NCBI RefSeq assembly: GCF_900119315.1
Contig: NZ_LT827010.1
Location: forward strand, 1,130,501-1,194,500
Origin: Actinoplanes sp. SE50/110
GTDB taxonomy: Bacteria; Actinomycetota; Actinomycetes; Mycobacteriales; Micromonosporaceae
Reading direction: 5' to 3'
Length of the DNA: 64,000 bases
Part shown: positions 52,422 through 60,369 of the stretch, piece after piece
Layout of the letters: the number at the start of each line of letters is the position of its first letter
How positions within the stretch are numbered: the first letter of the stretch is position 1
The notes under the pieces: generated by a model
What the model saw: only the letters and a program-made list of their open reading frames with translations
What the model was told of the DNA's origin: nothing
Databases searched by the model: none
Made by a program: the position numbers and the translations under genes

Positions 52422-53264
52422 TCAGGCGGCGTGGTCCGGGGTGTGGGCGAACGGTTGTCGCCGGCCGGCGGTGAGACCGGAGCGGATGGTGCCGCGGATT
52501 TCGGCCTCACCCAGGCCGGCCCGGCGTGCGGCATGCTCCAGCTCGCGCCGGACCGATCCGGCGTCGAGAAGGCCGGCGCCGACGAAGCGGCCCAGGGCGA
52601 AGGCGGCGCGGTTCAGCGTGTCGTTGCGGCAGCCCACGGTGGCCCGGGCCACCCGGTCGGCTTCGGCGTCCAGCGCGGCCTCCGCATACCGGTCCGGATG
52701 CGCGACCGGCCGCAGCGGTGCCGGGGGCGGCCCGGCGATCATGGCGCGCAGCGCGGCCGGGCTGATCGGCAGCCCGTGACCCGGCCGCCGAATCCAGGTG
52801 TATCCGGTACCGGCGACATGCCGCGACGGCGGGGCCAGCACGTATCCACCCACGCCACGCCAGTCGAGGCCGGGCAGCAGCCGAACCCGGTTGCCGTACC
52901 CGGTCGGGTGGAACCACAGATGCCGGCCGCCCGACCCGGTGCGCACCTGCGGCCCGGCCGGGATGTCGCCGTCGAGCAGGTGGCGCAGCCCGTGCCAGCC
53001 CTCCGCCGAGTCGATGTCGGCCACGTCCATCACCACGCCGGTCCGCAACCCCACATTGGCCCGCGGCCAGTGCGCCCACCAGAGCTCGATCTGGCGCGGG
53101 TCGGTACTCGCCTCGTTCAGCCCATGCCGCAACCGCGGATGCTTCCCGGGACTGTCGCATCGGGCCCCCTTCCCGCAGGAACAGACACCATCCCGCTCAG
53201 GCGAATGCACCGGCAGGACAGGTATCCCGTGCCGGGCATAGGCCAGCGCAGCCGTAAGCGACAT
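52422..53264 (-). CDS. Bifunctional DNA primase/polymerase (Prim-Pol) domain protein
   Basis: 280 residues from the ATG at 53264. The Prim-Pol signature opens with AALAYARHGIPVLPVHSPER, a cysteine cluster (CSCGKGARCDSPGKHPRL), then VVMDVADIDSAEGWHGLRHL with the metal aspartates and TGSGGRHLWFHPTGYGNRV. The C-terminal part is a helical primase-C-like domain (GCRNDTLNRAAFALGRFVGA). The family occurs in plasmids, phages and chromosomes of actinobacteria; without helicase or initiator attached it is probably a chromosomal singleton or an element remnant. Confidence 0.88.
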   Translation of the reverse strand: MSLTAALAYARHGIPVLPVHSPERDGVCSCGKGARCDSPGKHPRLRHGLNEASTDPRQIELWWAHWPRANVGLRTGVVMDVADIDSAEGWHGLRHLLDGDIPAGPQVRTGSGGRHLWFHPTGYGNRVRLLPGLDWRGVGGYVLAPPSRHVAGTGYTWIRRPGHGLPISPAALRAMIAGPPPAPLRPVAHPDRYAEAALDAEADRVARATVGCRNDTLNRAAFALGRFVGAGLLDAGSVRRELEHAARRAGLGEAEIRGTIRSGLTAGRRQPFAHTPDHAA

Positions 53265-53449
53265 TAGAACAACCGTACGACAAATTCCGCCCCCCGGCAG
53301 TGCCCGTTCCCGCTCCCGATGCACCGCCCCTCCACCGGCACCGCTCCGTCGCCCGACTTCGCCGGCAATGCGCGCCCCTCACCCCGGCCCGGCCACCCTT
53401 CCGCCCTGCCGCTAACGCCTCGCCTGGCTTGCCTCGTCTGGTCTGCCTT

Positions 53450-53760
53450 GCCGGGACGCCCGCCTAACTCGCCGAGCTGCTTGGTCGCCCGCTCTGCCGG
53501 GATGCCTGCCGAGCTCGCTGAGCTGCGGTGGGCCCGCTCTGCCAGGACGCCCGCCGAGCTCGCTGAGCCGTTTGACCCGCTCCACGCGACTGCCCGTCCC
53601 GTTCTGCTCGGCCCCGCTCTCCGAGCCGCGGGCCCGCCCCGCCAGCCCCGCCCGCCCGGCCTGGCCCGCCCGGCCTGGCCCGCCCGGCCCGGCCTGGCCC
53701 GCCCGGCCCGGCCCGGCCCGGCCTGGCCCGGCCCGCCTCGCCCGGCCGGCCGCGGCGCGG
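53450..53760. repeat. Imperfect 45-bp repeat and GCCCG-rich tract
   Basis: 53450-53583 holds three imperfect copies of a 45-46 bp unit (GCCGGGACGCCCGCC..., GCCGGGATGCCTGCC..., GCCAGGACGCCCGCC...). 53630-53760 is low-complexity GCCCGGCCTG/GCCCG. No gene is visible in the roughly 550 bases between the Prim-Pol and Beta-protein genes. Confidence 0.7.
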
Positions 53761-53821
53761 CGCGGCGCGGCTGAGGATGCCGACGTTGCTTCGGGGGAAA
53801 GCGCGTGGCGTCGGTGGCGGG

Positions 53822-54832
53822 TCAGCCCGTGGGGAGGGTGCGTAGGACGTGGGAGATGTGGTGGGACGTGCTCCAGGCGATCCAGCTCGCCGAGCTGCCC
53901 GCCCCGCGCGCGGTGCGGGCGCGGCGGGCGATCTCGGCGTCGCCCCACGAAAATCGGGCGCCCGCGGATGGCCACTGCGGTGAGGTGACCAGGGTGCGGC
54001 ACAGGTCGTGGCAGCGGTCGTCGCTGCGGCCGCCGCGCCGTGCCCACCGGTAGATCCACCAGTCCGACTCGGTGGTGTACCGCAACGTCGGCAACTGCCG
54101 GTGATGCTGCACGCCGAGCCGGCGCACCGGTGAGGTGACCCCGTAGTCCGCGTAGCCCACCCCGGGGTCGCCGAGCCGTTCCCATACCCGGGCGTCCAGT
54201 CGACCGACCGCCACCGGCCGGTCGGTGGGCAGGTCGTCCAGGTTGGGCGGCATCGCACCGGAACCCACGCTAACCGACCGCCACGGCATCAACCGGGCCC
54301 AGCGCAGCACCCGGCGGGCCCGTTCCTCGACCTCGTCGGCGTGCGCCAGGCAGGGCGTCTCGGCCAGGTCGATCAGCAGGTCGACCTCGTTCGGGTCGAG
54401 TGCGGTGATGGCCAGCACCCGGTCGGCGATCGCGTCGGCCCGGGCCGGATTCCCCGCGTCGACGTGCGGTTGGATCCGCAGGACCGCGCGCCGCCGGTGC
54501 ATCCGCGCGGCCAGGCCGTGCGACACCAGGCGACGACCGCTTTCGTACGGCCGCAGCACCGGCACCGTGGCCACCCCGAGCCGGAACAGTCGCTCCGCCA
54601 GGGCGAGTGGCTGCTCCGCGGTCGCCGTCGGCTCCGGCACGTGCCCGAAGTCGAGCGCCAGTTCCCCGGTCCGTGGTCGTAGTTCCCGGAGCAGCGGGAT
54701 GATGCTGACTTCGGGATCCAACTCGACGATCGGCGTGATCCGGGCAGCCTCGTCCGCGGACAGGTGTGCCAGCGCCGTGAACTCGCCGCGACGTGGCCGG
54801 AGAATCGGTCGATAAGCCCCGTTGGGCGTCAT
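53822..54832 (-). CDS. Beta family protein (phage T4 Beta-like)
   Basis: 336 residues. The pattern YRPILRPRRGEFTALAHLSA, then ITPIVELDPE, then a TIM-like run of strands (LALDFGHV, TVPVLRPYES, AVLRIQPHVD, VDLLIDLAE) matches the Beta_protein family named after T4 protein beta. Its role is unknown; members turn up with restriction, toxin and repair genes. It begins 36 bases after the SF1 helicase gene on the same strand, so the two likely form an operon. Confidence 0.75.
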   Translation of the reverse strand: MTPNGAYRPILRPRRGEFTALAHLSADEAARITPIVELDPEVSIIPLLRELRPRTGELALDFGHVPEPTATAEQPLALAERLFRLGVATVPVLRPYESGRRLVSHGLAARMHRRRAVLRIQPHVDAGNPARADAIADRVLAITALDPNEVDLLIDLAETPCLAHADEVEERARRVLRWARLMPWRSVSVGSGAMPPNLDDLPTDRPVAVGRLDARVWERLGDPGVGYADYGVTSPVRRLGVQHHRQLPTLRYTTESDWWIYRWARRGGRSDDRCHDLCRTLVTSPQWPSAGARFSWGDAEIARRARTARGAGSSASWIAWSTSHHISHVLRTLPTG

Positions 54833-54868
54833 ACCCTCAAGGTAGTCGCATCGACGGTCGCCGGTGGT

Positions 54869-56164
54869 TTACCGACGGTACAAATGCGCCAGCATCGATT
54901 GATTCGCCTCCCATCCATCGGGGAACTTGACCGGAACGTTCAGGTGCACCGGCTCGGTGGACGGGTGCGCGTCGAGCAGCTCCGGGATGCCGGCCCGGGC
55001 CACCACCACGCAGGCGTGCCGATGTCGGGAGGTCAGCACGCAGAGCCGCCCGGATTCCAGGTGGAAGGCGGTGGCGTCCCGCCGGCCGGACAGTGGATGC
55101 AGGACCACGGTGAGGTCGTACTCCCGGCCCTGGAGCCGGTTCGCCGTGTCGACGGTGATGCCGGCCGCCTCCGGGGGCAGCAGTGCGCGGATCGCCGCGG
55201 CCTGGTCGCGGTGCGCGGCGCCGATCGCGATCCGACCCGGGGTGAGCGGACCCGACCCGGCCTCGGACTCGGTGACGCCGCCACGGGCGAGCGCCCGGGC
55301 GGCGAGCTGGGCGCAGGCCGCCGCCGCCTCCGCGTCGGTGCGCAGGGTGAACCGGGCGGGCAGCTCGTGCAGGCCCCAGCCGCTTTTCGCCGCGGTGTCC
55401 AGCACCTGGTCCAGCGGAGTCTCGCCGGGCGCCTCGAAATGCAGGGTGCGGTCGCCCGGGCCGGTGCCGGAGCGGAAACCGGTGAACGGATAGAACGCCT
55501 CGGCCACCACCGGCGCGGCGGACGCCGGCAGCCGCCAGGAGACCGGCAGTCGGTGCACCGGCAACTCGGGGTTGTGTCGCAGCAGCACCGCGACGGCGCT
55601 CTGCATCGGATCCCAGGACAGCCCGGTCCAGCGCTCGACCTCGACAGTGGAGAACGGGTCGAGCTGGCCGGGGTCGCCCACGAACAGCGCCCGCTCGAAC
55701 CGGGGCGCGACCCGGAGCAGCGCGTCGGACCGCATCTGATAGGCCTCGTCGACGATCGCCCACGGCCAGCTGCCCTCGGCGACGGTGGCCCACTTGGCCG
55801 CCGTGCCGATGGTGACCGCAGGACCGGCCAGGTCGGCCACCTTGGCCGCGACACGGCAGTGCGGATGCTCCTTGACCCGGTCGGAGCGCTCGTAGTCGAC
55901 CGCGGAGAGGCGGCCGACGGTGATGTCGGGGGAGCGCGCACCCAGCCGCTCGATCAGGTCGTCGACCTGCTCGTTGGTCTGCGCGACGATCATCAGGGGC
56001 TCGCCGGTGGCGGCCAGCTCCCCGGCCGCGCGCACCACCAGAGTCGACTTGCCGGCGCCGGGCGGCGAGTCGACGACGACGCCCCGGTGCCGGTGGGACC
56101 GCAGATCCCGGAGCACCGCGGCGATCACGGTGGCGGCCTCCTCGGCCGGGCTGATGTAACTCAC
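54869..56164 (-). CDS. SF1 (DNA2/NAM7-like) ATPase/helicase, compact
   Basis: 431 residues from GTG 56164; frames further upstream are not coding-like. Walker A is VVVDSPPGAGKSTLVVRAAG, Walker B WAIVDEAYQM, motif III GDPGQLDPF and the C-terminal SF1 motifs TANRLQGREYDLTVVLHPLS and VLTSRHRHACVVVARAG. It is short for a helicase and lacks extra domains, so it may need a partner. The Beta-family gene is its operon mate; the Fe-S nuclease pair lies 5 kb away. Confidence 0.87.
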   Translation of the reverse strand: MSYISPAEEAATVIAAVLRDLRSHRHRGVVVDSPPGAGKSTLVVRAAGELAATGEPLMIVAQTNEQVDDLIERLGARSPDITVGRLSAVDYERSDRVKEHPHCRVAAKVADLAGPAVTIGTAAKWATVAEGSWPWAIVDEAYQMRSDALLRVAPRFERALFVGDPGQLDPFSTVEVERWTGLSWDPMQSAVAVLLRHNPELPVHRLPVSWRLPASAAPVVAEAFYPFTGFRSGTGPGDRTLHFEAPGETPLDQVLDTAAKSGWGLHELPARFTLRTDAEAAAACAQLAARALARGGVTESEAGSGPLTPGRIAIGAAHRDQAAAIRALLPPEAAGITVDTANRLQGREYDLTVVLHPLSGRRDATAFHLESGRLCVLTSRHRHACVVVARAGIPELLDAHPSTEPVHLNVPVKFPDGWEANQSMLAHLYRR

Positions 56165-56612
56165 CCGGGCACGGTAGCGCGATCGGCCGACCGAAAATCC
56201 GGGGTGTGGACAGCGCTCGGCCGGCTGCCGCCCGTCGGTGCCGACGCCGGCCGGACCGGTGGCATCGGCCGCTGCCTGGGCGGACGGGCGGCGCTGAGCA
56301 CTTCGCGGGGACGCGGGTGGCCCCTGTGGGAGCCGGTGCCTGGGGCGGTGGGGGTGCACGCGGGAACGGTTCGTCTCGCGTGGCGGGCGGACATTCGGCC
56401 ATACCGAAACTGCATCGGCCCTCGGGGCAGCGGAAATGGCCGTACGGCGGACATCTTCGGCGGCGCGGGAGCGGACCGCGGATCGCGCGCCGGAATGGTC
56501 TGCCGGGCGCCGCGGCACGCCGCGCCCGGGATCCCTCGAAAGGGTGTCGATCCGTCCCGCGGCGGGCCGGCATGCATTGTCGAAACCTTTCCTGGGTACG
56601 CTGCGGGCTGTC

Positions 56613-56981
56613 ATGGATCATCGTGAATGGCACTGGCCGGCTCCGAAGCTGGCGGCCTTGCGACTCGGCCGCCGGCTGGCGATGCTGGTCCCGGCCTCGC
56701 AGCCGCATCGCTGGTCGTTCGTGCACATCGTTCCGAGCGGCCGTTCCGCGGACGAGGACGCCCTTCGCGCGGGCGCGGCGCGCAGTGACACCGGCCGCAG
56801 CTTCCTGGTCACGCAGTGGGAGTACGAAGCGGACCGGCTGGAGGGTTACGACCCGCCGGGCGCCGTCCGGCTGCGCTGCGCGCAGGCCGCCGACGAGTCC
56901 GAACTCCTCACTGTGCTGCGCGAATGGCGGCTCCCGCCGGACGGCTTCGACTACTCCTGGGACACCGTCGACCCGGGCTGA
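56613..56981 (+). CDS. Small protein of unknown function
   Basis: 122 residues from the ATG at 56613. I do not recognise it. The body is WHWPAPKLAALRLGRRLAML, then FVHIVPSGRSADEDALRAGA, FLVTQWEYEADRLEGYDPPG and a helix ending FDYSWDTVDPG; the composition is that of a normal high-GC gene. No Shine-Dalgarno is clear, and TACGCT upstream could be the -10 of a leaderless message. It is divergent from the helicase operon. Confidence 0.6.
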   Translation: MDHREWHWPAPKLAALRLGRRLAMLVPASQPHRWSFVHIVPSGRSADEDALRAGAARSDTGRSFLVTQWEYEADRLEGYDPPGAVRLRCAQAADESELLTVLREWRLPPDGFDYSWDTVDPG

Positions 56982-57067
56982 CCGAGGTTGTCCACAGGCC
57001 TCTCCGTGATCTCGGGATCGTCGCTAGCGTTTGCGGCGCGAACCGGCCGCGGCGAGGGAGGCACGCG

Positions 57068-57450
57068 ATGAATGACGCGTACGACATGGACGACGTGCGG
57101 TTTCTGATCGGTGAGTGGCGGTCGGAGGCGGCCCAGCGGGCCCGCTCGGCACGCGAGCTGTCCGCCCGGATCCATCGGCCGGCCGGTACGGCGCGCAGCC
57201 CGGACGGGCTGGTCAGCGTCACCGTCGGGCCGCGTGATGAGCTGCTCGGATGGGAGCTGGGGACGAGATCCGACGACGGACGCCGGCGGACACCGCCGCG
57301 GTCGTCCCGACGACCGTGCGGGCGGCGCGGGTGACGCCGGCCGAGGCGGTGCGGGCGGCCACCGCGGACACGGTCGGTCTCGAATCGGCGACCGGGCGGG
57401 CGCTGGTGGCGGCCTGTTCGGCCCGCAGAACGGGACGGGTCCGAAACTGA
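57068..57450 (+). pseudogene. YbaB/EbfC-like gene with one frameshift
   Basis: The first frame reads MDDVRFLIGEWRSEAAQRAR and SPDGLVSVTVGPRDELLG to about 57250. The other half, DEIRRRTPADTAAVVPTTVR and ADTVGLESATGRALVAA, continues in the next frame to 57450. Together they match the actinobacterial YbaB-like plan seen at 46111-46584. A one-base loss near 57250-57256 (a GGGAGCTGGGGAC tract) accounts for it. It could be a pseudogene or a sequencing slip. Confidence 0.65.
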
Positions 57451-57747
57451 TGGCGCAATAGGTTTGGTACGGGCAGCGACGGGGATGCGTTCGCGACAAT
57501 GGGTGATCACGCCTCGGACGCTTCCGCTATTCGGGTGTGCGGAAATTGTGGACCGGGTGCGCCGGAAGCGAATGGTGTCGGGATTGTCGACCGTTTGTCT
57601 CGGTCCGATCCGTGTGGTTCGGTGCCATTCCCCTTCCGTGAAGTCATTCGGGGTCCGGCGAACGCAGGCGTGATCGAGGGCGGTCTCGGGGCGGCCCGTG
57701 AAGATCGGAGAGGGGGCGCGGGGGCTGGGCAAGATCATTAGGCGGGT

Positions 57748-58218
57748 GTGGGTGTCGGAGAGCGTTTGCAGCGACTCTTTGATCAACGAGTGGGGCTTTC
57801 TGACGGGAATCCGACAGAGGGTCGTCTCGAGTTGCGTAGGAGTCAGGGGTTTGCCCGGTTGCACAGCTCCAGGTCCGCCCAGGTGGATCTCGATGAAAGT
57901 GGCTTGCAGGCCATGGAAGAACTTTCCGTTTCGCAGGTCCACTTCGGAGTGCGTGGGGAAACGATCAGCCAGGTAGCCGGTTCGCAGGTGACGGACTATT
58001 TGATCATGGCGAGCGAAAGCCTGTTTGCTTCTCTGTCACCGGCCGGAAATAAGTTGGGTGTTCAATATGGGGTACGGGGAAAAGCGGATCAGGCCTGCAA
58101 CTTGCGCCCGCGCTTCGATGCGCAAGTTGCAAGTTTCGATGCTTCTCGGCTCGATGCCCCGTCGCTGTGGCGAGCCTTTGGTCGGCATGCGCGATTTCAT
58201 TCATGCTTGTTTTTATGA
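57748..58218 (+). CDS. Possible small gene of unknown origin, low-GC style
   Basis: A 156-residue open frame with unusual codon use for this genome (many A/T third positions such as AAA, TTT, GAA). I do not recognise the product (ASESLFASLSPAGNKLGVQY, then GVRGKADQAC). It has no clear ribosome site and overlaps an 11-bp inverted repeat. The 860 bases from 57451 to 58308 as a whole look like foreign or non-coding DNA. I rate coding as doubtful. Confidence 0.25.
   Translation: MGVGERLQRLFDQRVGLSDGNPTEGRLELRRSQGFARLHSSRSAQVDLDESGLQAMEELSVSQVHFGVRGETISQVAGSQVTDYLIMASESLFASLSPAGNKLGVQYGVRGKADQACNLRPRFDAQVASFDASRLDAPSLWRAFGRHARFHSCLFL
58097..58130. repeat. 11-bp inverted repeat in a low-coding region
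   Basis: GCAACTTGCGC (58097-58107) pairs perfectly with GCGCAAGTTGC (58120-58130) around a 12-base loop CCGCGCTTCGAT. It has no T run, so it may be an operator or cruciform rather than a terminator. It lies 180 bases before the 58309 gene. Confidence 0.55.
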
Positions 58219-58308
58219 TCTCGTTGCGGGCCCTTCCAGTCGATCATCGGAAGTGCAACTCTTCTAGCCAGCAGTGACGTCGACATCACGGACGGTGGTG
58301 GTGGGGAA

Positions 58309-58977
58309 ATGCGTCCAGACGTTCTCGTCGGTCCCAGCGATTGGCTGGTCGAGCAGTTCGGCGACAAGATCGCCGACGAGCTGTGGACTCGCGTGCCCGA
58401 GGCGCTGAGCACGGCAATCGATCGTGAGGTGCACGCGCACCCGGCCATGACACAGACCGTGGAGCGCGTGTTGGGCAATCCGCGTTGGCCGCTGCCGTAC
58501 GAGGAGCTGGTGCTCTTCCTCGGCACGCTACCCGGAGCCGAGATCATCAGCGTGCCGCGGTCGGTCTATCAGCTGGTGCTGATCAACGGGCACATCGTGG
58601 TCCCGTGGTGCTACGGGCAGTCCGCACGCCTGTCGATGGCCGACGCGGAGGTGGGCCGGTCGTTCGGCCGGCTCGCACGGGAGCTGCTCGGGCGGTTCGG
58701 GCCACCCTGGCGCCGCTCGCCCATCGAGTCGCCGCTGCCACTGGACGCGGTCGACGAACGCGAGGTGGCCAAGATCTGCGCCGCCATCGCCCAGATCGAC
58801 CCGAAGCCCGAGGTGGTCATCGCCGGGTACGCCGGGGCGCCCAACCTCGGCCTGCTCCGCGCCTGCCTCGGCGAGGTCAAATCCACCGACAACGGCACGC
58901 TCAACTGGAGCCACCTCGACGACCTGCCGCTCCCACCGCCGGTCATCCCGCGCCCCCGGCGCATGCAGTTCCCCTGA
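58309..58977 (+). CDS. Conserved protein of unknown function
   Basis: 222 residues from the ATG at 58309 (GGTGGGGA before it). I do not recognise the family. The body is alpha/beta: VGPSDWLVEQFGDKIADELW, RWPLPYEELVLFLGTLPGAE, VYQLVLINGHIVVPWCYGQS and VVIAGYAGAPNLGLLRACLG. The end is a Pro-rich tail (LPLPPPVIPRPRRMQFP). Codon use is normal for the genome, so it is a real gene. Its neighbours give no clue. Confidence 0.65.
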   Translation: MRPDVLVGPSDWLVEQFGDKIADELWTRVPEALSTAIDREVHAHPAMTQTVERVLGNPRWPLPYEELVLFLGTLPGAEIISVPRSVYQLVLINGHIVVPWCYGQSARLSMADAEVGRSFGRLARELLGRFGPPWRRSPIESPLPLDAVDEREVAKICAAIAQIDPKPEVVIAGYAGAPNLGLLRACLGEVKSTDNGTLNWSHLDDLPLPPPVIPRPRRMQFP

Positions 58978-60369
58978 TCGGTATGTGGTGTCCCGATCCA
59001 CCGGCTACCTGATCCGCCGCGATCCCTGATGCATCAAGCGCCTTGATTCGCCAAGCTTGCTGATTCGCCGGGCTCTCTGACCACCCGGCTTGCTGTTCGC
59101 CGAGTTTCTGAGTCATCGAACCTTGCTCTGATCCACCGGAGCTCCGCGCCTCCGGGAACGGGTCCGCTTCCCCGTTCCCGGGCCCGAAACCGGCCGGACC
59201 GCGGCCCAGACCGACCGCAGCCCAGGCCGCCCGCCACCTAAGCCCGCCGGCCACCAAGCCCGCCCGCCACCTAAGCCCGACCGGGGCAGGAGTCTGGCCC
59301 CAGCCCGGGCTTCAGGGCTCATGCTGGCCGAGCTCCAGGCTGCGGGGTGCTGGGCTGAGGGTCAGCTTCGATGAAACTCAACAGGACCACCGCCCGCGGC
59401 GGGCCGGAGCCGCCCGGTGGATGTCGCCCCCCGCCCTGGGCGGCATCCACCGGTTCCGCCCTGCGTGCCGACGGCATCACCCGATCCCGCTCCAGCTTCC
59501 GGTGGCATCGATCGTTGCTGGTTCCCGCCTTGCGTGTCAGGTCGTCTCGAGGCTGCGGTTCTCGGCTGGAGTCCGCGGGCTGCACTCCGGTATGTCCGCG
59601 CCGGCTTACGGTTGGACGATCACGATCGATAGGCCAGCGGTGCAGGGCAGAGGGCGGTGCGGATGGGGGGATTCCCTGGCGGCGGATGGTTGATGCGGGA
59701 CGGGACCTGCCGACGGTGGATGGTCGGGATATGGGGCGAGACTTGGCGGTGGCTGGGCGGGAGTTCGGGCGGCCGCGGCGCCGTTGCGGGGCTGGGTCGA
59801 CAATGCGGCGGGGACGTCCGGCGGAGGTGGCCGATGTTGTGGCATTCCTGCTGTCCGACGCGGCCGCTTCCTGAACGGGGCTGTCATCCCGCTCGACGGC
59901 GGCCGGTCCGCGGTAGGCCGTGACCCCGAGGAGGTCTGACCGGTTGAACCCACCCGGGAGACCGGATGCCGGCGATGCGGCCGGTCCGGCGGCGGATCGC
60001 CGAGTGGGGGATCGGGCCCGCCACGGAGTGACGATCACGCTGCGCAGGGTTTTGGAAACGTGGCGTGCATGTGGACGGCTCCTTGCGGGTAGGAGATCGC
60101 ACATGGTTCCAGGGCCGACACGAGCAGTGACTGTCCGTCATGGAGAACGCGACGCTTTTCGGTGGATTCGCGGCGGAAAGCGGTCCACCGTTCGGTTGTT
60201 TCGTTACTCTGGATGGGCGATAATTCCCTGCTCCTGGCCTTGCCTGACGGATACGTCAAAACTTTGACGCTGGCGTCCACTGTTACTACGGCCCGGTGAC
60301 AGGTCGTAATAGGTGAGGGGTCTTGGTGGCAGGCGGAGCAGTCGTGCGCGAGGGGGGAGGTGCCGTCGG
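58978..60369. other. Long gene-poor stretch with an SDR scrap
   Basis: Almost 1.4 kb without an intact gene. 59000-59130 has short diverged repeats of GATTCGCC-x-GGCT style. An SDR remnant lies at 59809-59939. The last 250 bases before the PAS/EAL gene are lower in GC and should hold its promoter. Nothing else is recognisable. Confidence 0.6.
59809..59939 (+). pseudogene. C-terminal scrap of a short-chain dehydrogenase
   Basis: The plus strand reads GRPAEVADVVAFLLSDAAAS and stops; the next frame continues LNGAVIPLDGGRSAVGRDPE and ends at TGA 59937-59939. This is the classic SDR end (RxGxPEEVAxxVxFLxSxxAxxxxGxxxxVDGG). Only the last 40 residues are left with one indel in the middle. Confidence 0.75.

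Noticed and set aside
57698..58267. Other short frames in the 57.4-58.3 kb gap
   Set aside because: No ribosome sites, no family resemblance, and codon use unlike a gene in any frame.
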